Shown: positions 16,999-25,991, numbered from the stretch's first letter. The stretch: DNA of 64,000 bases from Roseicyclus persicicus (GCF_012395815.1 NZ_JAAZQQ010000001.1:434001-498000), one strand, 5' to 3'. The notes: generated by a model not told the origin, from the letters alone. Program-made: numbers and translations.

Positions 16999-18096
16999 AT
17001 GGCGACGGGCGACGACGCCCGCTGGATGCGGCTGGCGCTGGGGCTCGGGGCCCGGGGGCTGGGCCGGGTCTGGCCCAACCCCGCCGTGGGCTGCGTGATC
17101 GTCAAGGCGGGCCGCGTGCTCGGCCGTGGCTGGACGCAGCCCGGCGGCCGGCCCCATGCCGAGACGGTGGCGCTGGCGCAGGCCGGCGCGGCGGCGCGCG
17201 GCGCCACGGCCTATGTCAGCCTTGAACCCTGCAACCACCACGGCCTGACCCCGCCCTGTTCCGACGCGCTGGTGGCCGCGGGCGTGGCGCGGGTGGTGGT
17301 GGCGATGACCGACCCCGACCCGCGGGTCGCGGGCGGCGGGCTGGCGCGGCTGCGCGCGGCGGGGCTGGAGGTGGTGACGGGCGTCTGCGCCGACGAGGCG
17401 GCGGCGCTGCACCGGGGGTTCCTGACCCGCATCCTGCGGGGGCGGCCGATGCTGACGCTGAAGCTGGCCACCTCGTCGGACGGGCGCATCGCCACGGCGA
17501 CGGGGCAGAGCCAGTGGATCACCGGGCCGCAGGCGCGGCGCTGGGTGCACGGGGCGCGGGCGCGCCATGACGCGGTGCTGGTCGGCGCGGGCACGGCGCG
17601 GGCCGACGACCCCAGCCTGACGGTGCGCGACCTCGGGATCCGGCAGCAGCCGGTGCGCGTGGTGCTGTCGCGGCGGCTGGACCTGCCCGCGGACAGCGCG
17701 CTGATGCGCACCGCGCGGGAGGTGCCGGTGTGGCTCTGCCATGGCCCCGAGGCGCCCGAGGCGGCGCGCGCGGCGTGGGACGCGGCCGGCGCGCGGCGGA
17801 TCGAGGTGCCGGCGGGGGCGGGCGGCCAGCTCGACCTCGGCGAAGTGATGCAGGCGCTGGGCGCGGCGGGCCTGACGCGGGTGTTCTGCGAGGGCGGCGG
17901 GATGCTGGCGGCCGGGCTGCTGTCGGCCGACCTGGTGGACGAGCTGGCGGTGGTGTCGGCCGGGATGGTACTGGGCGCCGAGGGCACGCCGGCGCTGGGC
18001 GCGATGGGCATCGCGGCGCTGGCCGAGGCGCCGCGCTTCGGCTTGCGCGAGGTGCGGGCGCTGGGCGGCGACGTGCTGGCGATCTGGGGGCGGTAG
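16999..18096 (+). CDS. ribD: Bifunctional riboflavin deaminase/reductase RibD
   Basis: A 365-residue enzyme that deaminates and then reduces the GTP-derived pyrimidine in riboflavin synthesis. The deaminase half has the zinc motif HAE (residues 54-56) and PCNHHGLTPPC (about 76-86). The reductase half starts near residue 155 with TLKLATSSDGRIA and has the family's FCEGGGMLAAGLL. Both active regions look intact. It starts three bases after nrdR, and a palindrome array follows before the convergent kpsC gene. Confidence 0.97.
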   Translation: MATGDDARWMRLALGLGARGLGRVWPNPAVGCVIVKAGRVLGRGWTQPGGRPHAETVALAQAGAAARGATAYVSLEPCNHHGLTPPCSDALVAAGVARVVVAMTDPDPRVAGGGLARLRAAGLEVVTGVCADEAAALHRGFLTRILRGRPMLTLKLATSSDGRIATATGQSQWITGPQARRWVHGARARHDAVLVGAGTARADDPSLTVRDLGIRQQPVRVVLSRRLDLPADSALMRTAREVPVWLCHGPEAPEAARAAWDAAGARRIEVPAGAGGQLDLGEVMQALGAAGLTRVFCEGGGMLAAGLLSADLVDELAVVSAGMVLGAEGTPALGAMGIAALAEAPRFGLREVRALGGDVLAIWGR

Positions 18097-18120
18097 GCGT
18101 CTTGCTGCCGCAGGACGGGG

Positions 18121-18232
18121 CGGAAAACTGCAGTTTTCCGGCCCCCGCGAACCTGCAGGTTCGCGCGTTTTCCTTGAGGAAAACGCACAGGAAACCTCGA
18201 GGTTTCCCGTGCGGAAAACCGAGGCGTTCCGC
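18121..18232. repeat. Palindrome array A (five hairpins)
   Basis: Five back-to-back palindromes fill the gap between the convergent ribD and kpsC genes. Perfect ones: 18121-18140 and 18146-18165 (20 bp each, centred on CTGCAG) and 18190-18207 (18 bp, centred on CTCGAG). 18165-18186 has 10-bp arms around TG, and 18211-18232 has 6-bp arms GCGGAA/TTCCGC. None is followed by a T-run. A matching array is at 49487-49597, also between convergent genes. Confidence 0.85.
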
Positions 18233-18237
18233 CGCCC

Positions 18238-20259
18238 TCAGCGCCGCCAGAGCCAGCTGTGGCCGGCGAACCAGCCCTGCAGCTTGGCCAGCACCCTGAG
18301 TGCCGGCCTGCGCCCCAGCCCCTCGCCCGTGGCGAGCCGGTCGAGCGCCACCTCGGGCGGGCAGGGCAGCCCCGTCACCGGGTCGTGGTAGCGCGGGTAG
18401 GCAATGAGCGCGGCATGGACCAGCGCCGCCAGCGAGGGCCGCGCGGTGCGGTGCGGCGGCACCGGGCCGAGGTCGCGGGTGAGACCCCAGCCCGCGTAGA
18501 AGGGCGCCCCCAGCACCGTCACCGGCACGCCGCGCAGGAGCGCCTCGAACCCCAGCGCCGAGGTCATCGTCACCACCCGGTCGACCGAGGCGAGCAGCCG
18601 CGCGGTGTCGGCCCCCGGCAGCACCGCGTCGGCCAGCGCCAGCGCGTCGTCGGGCACCGCGCCCGCGCGCAGGCCCGCGACCACGTCGGGGTGCGGCTTG
18701 TACACCAGCCACGCCTCGGGGTGCAGCGCGCGGGCGCGGCGCAGCAGGTCGGCGTTGGTGCGGGTCTGGCCCGCGCCCTTGAGGATCGAGGCGTCGTCCT
18801 CGACCTGCCCGGGCACCAGCACCACCCGGGGGCCATCGGGCAGATCCAACGCGGACCCGCCGAGATTGTACTTGGTCAGCCCCAGCGCCACGATCCGGGC
18901 AACCAGCCGTTCGGCGCGCAGCAGGCGCTTGGGGTCCATCGCCGCGGCCTCGGCGATCAGCCGGTCGAGCCGGCTTTCGCGGGTCGGGTCGTAGTAGATG
19001 CCGAGGTCGTCGACCACCAGCGACAGCGGCGGCACCAGCTCGGCCCCGAGGCCGCGCGAGCGCAGGAATCCGTCCTCGACCCGGTGCAGCGGCCGCTTGG
19101 CCAGCCTGCAGGCGGCGGCAAGCGCGGGGGTTTCGCGGCCGGCCCAGACCAGCACCGGGCGGCCGTCGGCGGCGGCCTTTGCCGGGTCGTCCTCGAAACG
19201 CATGGGGCCGAAGCTGGCGGTCAGGTGCGTGCGTTTCCACGCGCGCATCCCCACGGCGACATGGCCCGCGCGGTCCTGCCGCCAGGCGCGGGACTGTGCC
19301 TCGAGCGTGCCGATCACCTCCTCCACGCCGCAGAGCCGGTCGCGGTAGGGGTCGTACCAGCGCGGGTAGAGGATCAGGGTCGCGGCGGCCAGCTGCGCGC
19401 GGCTGAGGCGGCGCTGGCGGCGGGCGGGCACGGGCCGGCGGTCGTCGGTCAGGCCCCAGCCGGCGTAGAAGGGCACGCCGAAGGTGACGGGCCGGTGCCC
19501 GGCGAAGATCGCCTCGAACCCGAGGAGCGAGTTGACGCAGTAGACCGCGCGGGCGCCCTCGAACAGGCGGCGGGGGGCGATCGGGCGGTCCTCGAGCGTG
19601 ACGCCGGGGGGCAGGGTCGCGGGGTCGAAATGGCCGGGGCGGTGGCCCGCGCGGGTTTCAGGGTGGGTCTTGATGACGATGGGCGCGCCGGGGTGGTCCT
19701 CCTGCGCGTGGGCCAGCATCTCGGCGAAGCTGTGGGTGTCGGCCTGCCCCAGCCGGATCGAGGCGTCGCCGCGGGTCTGGTCGATCAGGAGCACGTAGCC
19801 GGGCGGCGGCGGGTCCAGCGCGGGATCGACGGCAGCGTATTTCGTCAGGTGCGCGTCGGCGATGCGGGCCAGCGCCTCGCGCGCGCGGTCGAGCAGCGCG
19901 GTGTCGTCGAGCGGGTGGGTGGCCAGGAGCGTTTCGAGGTCCGAGGGGCGCGCGGCGTCGAAATACATCCCCTGCCGGTCGATCACGAGGCCGAGCGGCG
20001 GGTCGCCCTCGCGCCCGGGGCGGAGCGAGCGCAGAAAGGCGTCCTCGACCCGCACGAGGGCCGCGCCGGTCGCCCGCGCCACGGCCTCGCCGCGCGGGGC
20101 GTAGGGGGAATGGCCCCAGACCAGCACGTCGTCGTCGGGGCCGGGCTTGCCCAGCTTCAGGTCGTAGCCCGACAGCTGCAGGATGCGGCGCACCCGGGCG
20201 TTGGTCAGGAACCCCGCGGTGTAGGAATAGCCGCGCCGCCGCTGGCCCGCGCCGGCCAT
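18238..20259 (-). CDS. kpsC: Capsular polysaccharide export/Kdo transferase KpsC
   Basis: A 673-residue protein of the KpsC/LipA family. It contains two homologous halves (about residues 1-330 and 340-673), each with a conserved AGWGLT(D/R) and IYPRW/AYPRYHDP block, the internal duplication typical of KpsC. In group 2 capsules KpsC adds Kdo residues to the lipid anchor with KpsS before export. It is predicted cytoplasmic or peripheral. It is the last gene of a kpsS-kpsD-kpsC-ordered minus-strand cluster, six bases after the OPX gene stop. The ABC-transporter genes kpsMTE are not in the window. Confidence 0.92.
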   Translation of the reverse strand: MAGAGQRRRGYSYTAGFLTNARVRRILQLSGYDLKLGKPGPDDDVLVWGHSPYAPRGEAVARATGAALVRVEDAFLRSLRPGREGDPPLGLVIDRQGMYFDAARPSDLETLLATHPLDDTALLDRAREALARIADAHLTKYAAVDPALDPPPPGYVLLIDQTRGDASIRLGQADTHSFAEMLAHAQEDHPGAPIVIKTHPETRAGHRPGHFDPATLPPGVTLEDRPIAPRRLFEGARAVYCVNSLLGFEAIFAGHRPVTFGVPFYAGWGLTDDRRPVPARRQRRLSRAQLAAATLILYPRWYDPYRDRLCGVEEVIGTLEAQSRAWRQDRAGHVAVGMRAWKRTHLTASFGPMRFEDDPAKAAADGRPVLVWAGRETPALAAACRLAKRPLHRVEDGFLRSRGLGAELVPPLSLVVDDLGIYYDPTRESRLDRLIAEAAAMDPKRLLRAERLVARIVALGLTKYNLGGSALDLPDGPRVVLVPGQVEDDASILKGAGQTRTNADLLRRARALHPEAWLVYKPHPDVVAGLRAGAVPDDALALADAVLPGADTARLLASVDRVVTMTSALGFEALLRGVPVTVLGAPFYAGWGLTRDLGPVPPHRTARPSLAALVHAALIAYPRYHDPVTGLPCPPEVALDRLATGEGLGRRPALRVLAKLQGWFAGHSWLWRR

Positions 20260-20265
20260 CGCCGG

Positions 20266-21399
20266 TCAGTTCCCGGAGCCGCTGACCGTCCGTGCGGCGC
20301 CGAGCGTGCCGGTGAGGGCGCCGATCGCGTTGTTCCACTGGGTGATCGGGGCGGCGGTGACATAGACCGTGTCCTGGTCGCGGATCACGAAGTCGCGCGC
20401 CTCGAACATGCCGGTGGGGGCGGTCAGGTCGAGCACGTAGATCATCCGCTGGGCGCCGATCAGGTCGTCGCGGCCGAGCACGGCGCGGGCGATGGGCTCG
20501 GGCTCGTTGCGCAGGACGAAGACGCCGGTGGGATCGGCGAGGGACGGGTTCAGGCCGCCGACCGAGGCGATGGCCTCGATGGCCGAGATCACCTGGCTCT
20601 CGAAGGGCACGATGGTCTGCGCGCCGGTGGCGCCGAGCGCGGTGAAGCTGCGGCTGTCCTCCTCGACGAGGATGCGGTCGCCGCCGCGCAGCGCGATGTC
20701 GACCGAGGGGTCGCGGAACAGGTCCTGGAACCAGATCGTGCCGCGGTGGGCGCCGCGCACCAGCGTGACCTGCGCGATCTCGGGCGAGATGCTGACGCCG
20801 CCGGCCGCGGCCAGCATCGCCGACAGCGTCCGGGTCGGCCGCTGGATCGGGTAGACGCCCTGGCCGCCCACGGCGCCGGTCACGGTGACGGTGGATCCGT
20901 CGCCCGCGGTGCGGCGCACGATGACCTGCGGGTCCGGGGTCTGTTCGTCGAGGCTGCGGGTGATGACGCCGCGCAGCGCCTCGGGGGTGTTGCCGGCGGC
21001 GCGGATGCGGCCGGCGTAGGGGATGAAGATGAAGCCCGCGCCGTCGACCTCGACCTCCTCGATCAGGGCGGCGGCGGCGCCTTCGCCGGCCAGCAGGCCG
21101 TCGGTGACGTTCTCGTAGATGGTCAGCGACACGGTATCGCCGGGGCGGATCACGTCGGTGTCGGACAGGCCCGCGCCGGTCAGCTCGGGCGGGAAGCCAA
21201 GCGCCGGCACCACGGCGGTGGCGGCGGTTACGCGCTGGTTCACCTCGACCACGAAGGCGTCGCCCTCGCGCTGGACGGAGCCCGCGAAGAGCTCGTTCCG
21301 GGTCGGGCCGGAACGGGGCAGGAGACCGCACGCCGTGACGGCGGTCACAACTGCGCAGAGCGCGGCCATGCGCGCGCCACGGGAGGCCAGCGATGTCAC
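20266..21399 (-). CDS. Outer-membrane polysaccharide export lipoprotein (KpsD/Wza family)
   Basis: A 377-residue OPX protein. The start is the GTG at 21399, because AAGGAG lies eight bases upstream and it gives a proper lipoprotein signal (VTSLASRGARMAALCAVVTAVTAC, Cys24); an ATG 18 codons upstream gives a poor signal. The Poly_export domain follows (VIRPGDTVSLTIYENVTDGLLAGEG) and then SLBB-like repeats (VTVTGAVGGQGVYPI and the DRILVEEDSRSFTALGATGAQ block). It should form the outer-membrane or periplasmic conduit for capsule. It lies between kpsS and kpsC. Confidence 0.9.
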   Translation of the reverse strand: MTSLASRGARMAALCAVVTAVTACGLLPRSGPTRNELFAGSVQREGDAFVVEVNQRVTAATAVVPALGFPPELTGAGLSDTDVIRPGDTVSLTIYENVTDGLLAGEGAAAALIEEVEVDGAGFIFIPYAGRIRAAGNTPEALRGVITRSLDEQTPDPQVIVRRTAGDGSTVTVTGAVGGQGVYPIQRPTRTLSAMLAAAGGVSISPEIAQVTLVRGAHRGTIWFQDLFRDPSVDIALRGGDRILVEEDSRSFTALGATGAQTIVPFESQVISAIEAIASVGGLNPSLADPTGVFVLRNEPEPIARAVLGRDDLIGAQRMIYVLDLTAPTGMFEARDFVIRDQDTVYVTAAPITQWNNAIGALTGTLGAARTVSGSGN

Positions 21400-21488
21400 G
21401 GGGTGGCTCCTTCTTGCCTGAAACTGCCTCGGGTCTTTATCGTTTTTCCGCAACCTAGCGATTTTCGCCGCGCCGCGCCAGTGTTTGT

Positions 21489-22778
21489 CTACTTGACCAG
21501 CCGGAGGTGTTGCCGCGGTGCCGGGCGGCCGGCCTGCAGCGCCTCGTAGGGGTCCTCGGGCGACAGCATCATGTCGACGACCTGGCGCAGGAGCTGCCGG
21601 CGGCCGCGGGCGGAATAGAAGCTGCCGGTGATCTGCGAGGTTTCCAGCAGGAAATGCCGGTAGTCGCGGTAGGCGCGGCTGTCGGGGCGGCTGGGGTTCT
21701 GGAAGAAGGCGTCCATCGGCTGGTCGGACACGAATTCGGGCTTGAGGTAGACCGCCTGCCCGAAGGCCTTGAGCGGCAGGCCGCGCCAGAGCGCCTGCTG
21801 GGCGGCGGTGGAGTTCACCGTGACCGCCGAGCGGGCGTCGTTGAGGAGGCGGGCGAGCTTGCCGCCGCGGACGTAGTGGACGCGGGACGCCACGCCGTGC
21901 TCGGCGGCGATGCGGCGGATGTTCTGGCGCAAGGGCGTGCGGCCGTCCTCGAGCGGGTGGGCCTTGAACACGAGGTGGTGGTGCGACGGCGCGCCGTCCG
22001 CGAAGCCCGCGATCAGGACGCGCAGGAAGTCCTCCATCGTGGCGAAGGGGCTGTGGTCGCGGAAGCTGGCGTCGTGTTCGAGTTGCAGGAGCGCGAGGTG
22101 GTAGGGGAAGCCGCCGGTCTTGATCCGCCAGGTCGCCTGCACCCGGTCGGCCCAGAGCACCGGCATCAGCGCGAGGCGGCGGAGGTAGAGGCGAAATTCC
22201 TGCCCCACGCTGAGGGCGCGGTGCGGGCGGAAGCCGGCATAGGCGCGGTTCCTGAGGAACACGAAGTAGTGGTAGAGCGCGCCGTAGAAGACGTGCTGGC
22301 GCATGTCGCCCCAGCGCGCCGGCGCGTCGGGCAGGTCGAGGTCGAGCCCGTCGAGCGCGCGGCGCATCTGGTCGACGGTCAGGTCCATGATGCGGGAATG
22401 GCCGTTGGCGCCGCCGCGTTCGTAGGTGACCCAGTAGGGGCGCAGGTAGCCTTCCTCGAAGACATGCACGGTGATGCCGCGGGCCCGGGCGGCGGCGATC
22501 GCGTCGGCGTGGATCGGCCGCGTGTCGCCGTAGAGGACGAGGTCGGTGACGCCCTTCTCGTCCATCAGCGCGGCGGCGCGGGCGGGCCAGAGGCGCGCAT
22601 CGGCGGTGAAGGGGAGGTAGCTGGCGGGGTCGGGCCAGAACGCCTCGTCGCCCTTGTTGAAGCCGACGCGCCAGGTCGTCGCGCCCGCGGCGCGGAGCAT
22701 CCGGGCCAGCTGGGCGAAGAAGGGGCCGTGGGGGCCCTGCAGGAACAGGAAGACGCGGGTGGCGTGGCTGGGGGCCAT
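21489..22778 (-). CDS. kpsS: Capsular polysaccharide export/Kdo transferase KpsS
   Basis: A 429-residue protein of the KpsS/LipB family. It starts VFLFLQGPHGPFFAQLARML and has FEEGYLRPYWVTYERGGANG near residue 130 and VNSTAAQQALWRGLPLKAFG near residue 340, both family hallmarks. With KpsC it builds the poly-Kdo linker on phosphatidylglycerol that tethers group 2 capsule. The ATG at 22778 before APSHATRVFLF is preferred; the open frame continues 51 codons upstream into a basic, non-conserved stretch. It is the first gene of the minus-strand capsule cluster and is divergent from ribE. Confidence 0.92.
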   Translation of the reverse strand: MAPSHATRVFLFLQGPHGPFFAQLARMLRAAGATTWRVGFNKGDEAFWPDPASYLPFTADARLWPARAAALMDEKGVTDLVLYGDTRPIHADAIAAARARGITVHVFEEGYLRPYWVTYERGGANGHSRIMDLTVDQMRRALDGLDLDLPDAPARWGDMRQHVFYGALYHYFVFLRNRAYAGFRPHRALSVGQEFRLYLRRLALMPVLWADRVQATWRIKTGGFPYHLALLQLEHDASFRDHSPFATMEDFLRVLIAGFADGAPSHHHLVFKAHPLEDGRTPLRQNIRRIAAEHGVASRVHYVRGGKLARLLNDARSAVTVNSTAAQQALWRGLPLKAFGQAVYLKPEFVSDQPMDAFFQNPSRPDSRAYRDYRHFLLETSQITGSFYSARGRRQLLRQVVDMMLSPEDPYEALQAGRPAPRQHLRLVK

Positions 22779-22960
22779 GGCGGTCTTTATCCGGGAACGG
22801 CTATGGGGATGCGGTGTCCGGCGGAGGAAAGCAAGCGTTGCGGGCGTCAGCGCGGCGGAAACCTGACGGGATTGGGGCCGGCCCTGCCCCTTGAAGCGGC
22901 GGGGCGGGCGTGGTTTCGTCGCGCCGGACAACGGACGGGACAGACGGGAGAGACGCGGCG

Positions 22961-23548
22961 ATGTTCACCGGGATCGTGACGGACCAGGGCGAGGTGCGGG
23001 CGCTGCGCCAGGCGGGCGACCTGCATGCGCGGATCGGGACGGGCTACGACACCGCCGGCATCGAGATCGGCGCCTCGATCGCCTGCGACGGGGTCTGCCT
23101 GACGGTGACGGCGCTGGGCGCGGACTGGTTCGACGTCGACATCTCGGCCGAGACGGTCTCGAAGACCAACGTCGGCGCCTGGGCCGTGGGGACGCGGCTG
23201 AACCTGGAGCGGGCGCTGAAGGTCGGCGACGAGCTGGGCGGGCACATCGTGTCGGGGCATGTGGACGGGGTGGCCGAGGTGGTTGGCGTGGCCCTGGAGG
23301 GCGAGTCGACCCGGGTGCGGTTCCGCGCGCCCGAGGCGCTGGCGCGCTTCATCGCGCCGAAGGGGTCGGTGGCGCTGAACGGCACCTCGCTGACGGTGAA
23401 CGAGGTCGAGGGGGTGGAGTTCGGGGTGAACCTGATCCCGCACACCAAGGAGGTGACGAACTGGGGGTCGGTGGCTGTCGGCGACCGGGTGAACCTCGAG
23501 ATCGACACGCTGGCGCGCTATGTCGCGCGGTTGCAGGAATGGGGCTGA
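22961..23548 (+). CDS. ribE: Riboflavin synthase alpha chain
   Basis: A 195-residue enzyme that dismutates 6,7-dimethyl-8-ribityllumazine to riboflavin. It shows the canonical MFTGIV start, and two lumazine-binding repeats, the first with CDGVCLTV and the second beginning near GGHIVSGHVDG with LNGTSLTVNEV. Both barrels look complete. It has CGGGAGAGACG upstream. It is separated from ribD by the capsule genes but followed by a short gene and then ribB-ribH-nusB on the same strand. Confidence 0.97.
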   Translation: MFTGIVTDQGEVRALRQAGDLHARIGTGYDTAGIEIGASIACDGVCLTVTALGADWFDVDISAETVSKTNVGAWAVGTRLNLERALKVGDELGGHIVSGHVDGVAEVVGVALEGESTRVRFRAPEALARFIAPKGSVALNGTSLTVNEVEGVEFGVNLIPHTKEVTNWGSVAVGDRVNLEIDTLARYVARLQEWG

Positions 23549-23639
23549 GGCGCGCCTCGGCGGGCCCTGCCGGGCCCTTCTCGGCGCGGGTCCCCTGCGC
23601 GATGGCCCGGGCGGCGGCGCGGGGTGGCGGGTGTTGCAT

Positions 23640-23661
23640 GAGTATTTGGGAAGCAAAGATG
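23640..23661 (+). repeat. Dispersed 22-bp motif, copy 1
   Basis: GAGTATTT, three variable bases (GGG), AAGCAAAGATG. The second copy at 41422-41443 (minus strand) matches in 19 of 22 positions, the three differences being the variable bases. It is AT-rich against a very GC-rich background and lies between ribE and a small gene. Confidence 0.65.
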
Positions 23662-23675
23662 GGCGGGGGCCGGGG

Positions 23676-24254
23676 ATGAGCGGGATCGGGCACAATGGCG
23701 GGCCGTCGCTGGAGCCGGGGTTCGGGTTCCGCAAGGTGGCCTGGACCAAGGCGCGCGCGGCGCTGTTGCCGACCCTGCCGCTGGAGGTCGTCCGCGTGCG
23801 GGTGGCGCGCGCCCAGCGGCTGGGGCTGCCCTACAGGACCTATGCGACGATCCGGGCGACCGCGGGGCGGGACATCGTGGGCTTCCTGTTTTCCGGCAAT
23901 GCGCTGGAGCTGAGGGTGGGCGAGGCGCGGCTGGGCGCGCCGGTCGTGGACCGGGTGGCGGCGCTGGGCGGCGCGGTGGAGCGGCTGGCGGCGGTCTATG
24001 CGCCGGCGGCGCCGGGGGCGCTGGAGGCGGCGCATCCGGGGCTGTTCGAGGCGGCGCTGCGGGCGCCGGGGTTTACCGCGTCCTGGCGCGAGACGCGGGA
24101 GGGGCTGAGGGGCGCGCTGGCCGCGCGGCGGCTGCCCGCGGACGCGGTGCTGCTGGTGGCGGCGACCGCGGTGGAGCGGGGCTGGACCGCGACGGCGGGG
24201 CTGGCCGGCGTGATCGACCGCGACGTGATCTTCGCCGCGCCCGGGGCGGCCTAG
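23676..24254 (+). CDS. Conserved hypothetical protein (MSGIGHNGGP start)
   Basis: A 192-residue soluble protein. The start MSGIGHNGGPSLEPG is one I associate with a short protein family in Rhodobacterales, which supports this ATG; the frame remains open upstream but not convincingly. The region VARAQRLGLPYRTYATIRATAGRDIVGFLFS suggests a DNA- or RNA-binding part, and the rest is helical with many alanines. Function is unknown. It lies between ribE and ribB on the same strand, 58 bases before ribB, so it is probably within the riboflavin transcript. Confidence 0.75.
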   Translation: MSGIGHNGGPSLEPGFGFRKVAWTKARAALLPTLPLEVVRVRVARAQRLGLPYRTYATIRATAGRDIVGFLFSGNALELRVGEARLGAPVVDRVAALGGAVERLAAVYAPAAPGALEAAHPGLFEAALRAPGFTASWRETREGLRGALAARRLPADAVLLVAATAVERGWTATAGLAGVIDRDVIFAAPGAA

Positions 24255-24312
24255 CCATCGCCGGGCGGATGGACTATCTGCGGCGCGTGAGAGACGCAGG
24301 ACGGGACGCGCG

Positions 24313-25443
24313 ATGAGCCAAGCCTACGAGACGCCAGGAGCGGTTGAGCGCGACTGGTCCGACGCGATTTCCTCGATCGAGGAGATCCTGGAGGAGGCCC
24401 GCAACGGCCACATGTTCATCCTCGTCGACCACGAGGACCGCGAGAACGAGGGCGACCTGGTGATCCCCGCGCAATGGGCGACGCCGGACGTGATCAACTT
24501 CATGGCGACGCATGGGCGCGGGCTGATCTGCCTGTCGATGACCAGCGCGCGGATCGACCAGCTGGGCCTGCCGCTGATGTCGACCAACAACTCGTCGCGG
24601 CACGAGACGGCCTTTACCCTTTCGATCGAGGCCCGCGAGGGCGTGACGACGGGGATTTCCGCCGCCGACCGGGCGCGGACGATCCAGGTGGCGATCGACG
24701 CGGGCAAGGGCGCCCATGACATCGCCACGCCGGGGCACGTGTTTCCGCTGCGCGCGCGGGATGGGGGCGTGCTGGTGCGGGCCGGGCACACCGAGGCCGC
24801 CGTCGACATCAGCCGGCTGGCCGGGCTGAACCCGTCGGGCGTGATCTGCGAGATCATGAACGAGGACGGCACCATGGCGCGGCTGCCCGACCTGGTGGCC
24901 TTCGCGCAGCGGCACAATCTGAAGATCGGCACGATCAGCGACCTGATTGCCTACCGCCGGCGGCACGACAACCTGGTGAAGGTGCGGACCGAGCAGGCCA
25001 TCGTCAGCGAGTTCGGCGGCGACTGGACCATGCGGATCTACACCGACGAGACGCAGGGCGCCGAGCACATCGTGCTGATCAAGGGCGACATCGCCGCGCC
25101 CGGGCCGGTGCTGGTCCGGATGCACGCGATGGACCCGCTGCTGGACGTGGTGGGCACGGGCCCGCGCGGCCGGGCGGGCGAGTTCGGCGACGCGATGCGG
25201 CTGATCGCGGCCGAGGGGCGGGGGGTTCTGGTGCTCCTGCGCGACCTGACCATGAAGCTGGCGGTGGAGGGCGACGTGAGCCCCCAGACGCTCCGGCAAT
25301 ACGGGCTGGGCGCGCAGATCCTGTCGTCGCTGGGGATCGGGGAGATGATCCTCCTGACCAATTCGCCGAAGCCGAAGGTGGTGGGGCTCGAGGCCTACGG
25401 GCTGTCCATCGTCGGCACGCGCAAGATCTCGGAGCTGGGCTGA
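24313..25443 (+). CDS. ribB: 3,4-dihydroxy-2-butanone 4-phosphate synthase with degenerate GTP cyclohydrolase II domain
   Basis: A 376-residue RibBA-like protein. The N-terminal synthase is complete: DHEDRENEGDLV at about 38-49 and the downstream GHTEAAVDISRLAG block. The C-terminal half follows the cyclohydrolase II fold, but the zinc-binding cysteines normally found in a GD..G.RCDC-type stretch are absent: the equivalent region reads VRMHAMDPLLDVVGTG with no cysteine. That half is therefore unlikely to cleave GTP, which is common in alphaproteobacterial RibB. A separate GTP cyclohydrolase II must exist elsewhere. The stop overlaps ribH by one base. Confidence 0.93.
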   Translation: MSQAYETPGAVERDWSDAISSIEEILEEARNGHMFILVDHEDRENEGDLVIPAQWATPDVINFMATHGRGLICLSMTSARIDQLGLPLMSTNNSSRHETAFTLSIEAREGVTTGISAADRARTIQVAIDAGKGAHDIATPGHVFPLRARDGGVLVRAGHTEAAVDISRLAGLNPSGVICEIMNEDGTMARLPDLVAFAQRHNLKIGTISDLIAYRRRHDNLVKVRTEQAIVSEFGGDWTMRIYTDETQGAEHIVLIKGDIAAPGPVLVRMHAMDPLLDVVGTGPRGRAGEFGDAMRLIAAEGRGVLVLLRDLTMKLAVEGDVSPQTLRQYGLGAQILSSLGIGEMILLTNSPKPKVVGLEAYGLSIVGTRKISELG

Positions 25444-25991
25444 TGGCGGGACATTCGGACAACGACATGGGGCTGCCGGGTTTCGACAAGCCGGTCAAGG
25501 TGGCGATCGTGATCGCGCCCTACTACACCGCCATCGCCGAGGCGCAGCTGGCCGCGGCCAGGTCCGTGCTGGAGCAGGCGGGCGCGGACCACGAGGTGAT
25601 CGAGGTGCCGGGGTCGCTGGAGATTCCCACCGCCATCGGCATCGCGCACCGGCTGTCGAACTTCGACGGCTACGTGGCGCTGGGCTGCGTGATCCGGGGG
25701 GCGACCAGCCATTACGACGTGGTGGTGAACGAGAGTTCCCGGGCGCTGACGCTGCTGGGGATGCAGGGGGTCTGCATCGGCAACGGGATCATCACGGTCG
25801 AGAACCGGGCGCAGGCCGAGGAACGGGCGGATGCGAGCCGCCTGAACACCGCGGGCGGGGCGGCGGCGGCGGCGCTGCACCTCATCGCGTTGACGCGGCG
25901 GTTCGGGAAGCCTAAAGGCGGCGTCGGTTTCAGGACCCGCCCGGACGTGATCGAGGTGGCGGGCGACAGCGAAGGCACCACCACGGCATGA
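25443..25991 (+). CDS. ribH: 6,7-dimethyl-8-ribityllumazine synthase
   Basis: A 182-residue lumazine synthase. The binding motifs PGSLEIP and GCVIRGATSHYDVV are present, and the catalytic histidine is in that second block. It joins the RibB and RibD products into the direct precursor of riboflavin. It has a short C-terminal extension (KPKGGVGFRTRPDVIEVAG) longer than in E. coli, which may reflect a different oligomer. Its start shares a base with the ribB stop and its stop overlaps nusB by four bases (ATGA), a tight operon. Confidence 0.96.
   Translation: MAGHSDNDMGLPGFDKPVKVAIVIAPYYTAIAEAQLAAARSVLEQAGADHEVIEVPGSLEIPTAIGIAHRLSNFDGYVALGCVIRGATSHYDVVVNESSRALTLLGMQGVCIGNGIITVENRAQAEERADASRLNTAGGAAAAALHLIALTRRFGKPKGGVGFRTRPDVIEVAGDSEGTTTA

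Noticed and set aside
18259-21549. A 1096-codon open frame on the plus strand
   Set aside because: It runs opposite kpsC and kpsD, which have clear family motifs, and has no domain of its own.
22800-24312. FMN riboswitch in front of ribE or ribB
   Set aside because: None of the conserved RFN element blocks could be found upstream of either gene.
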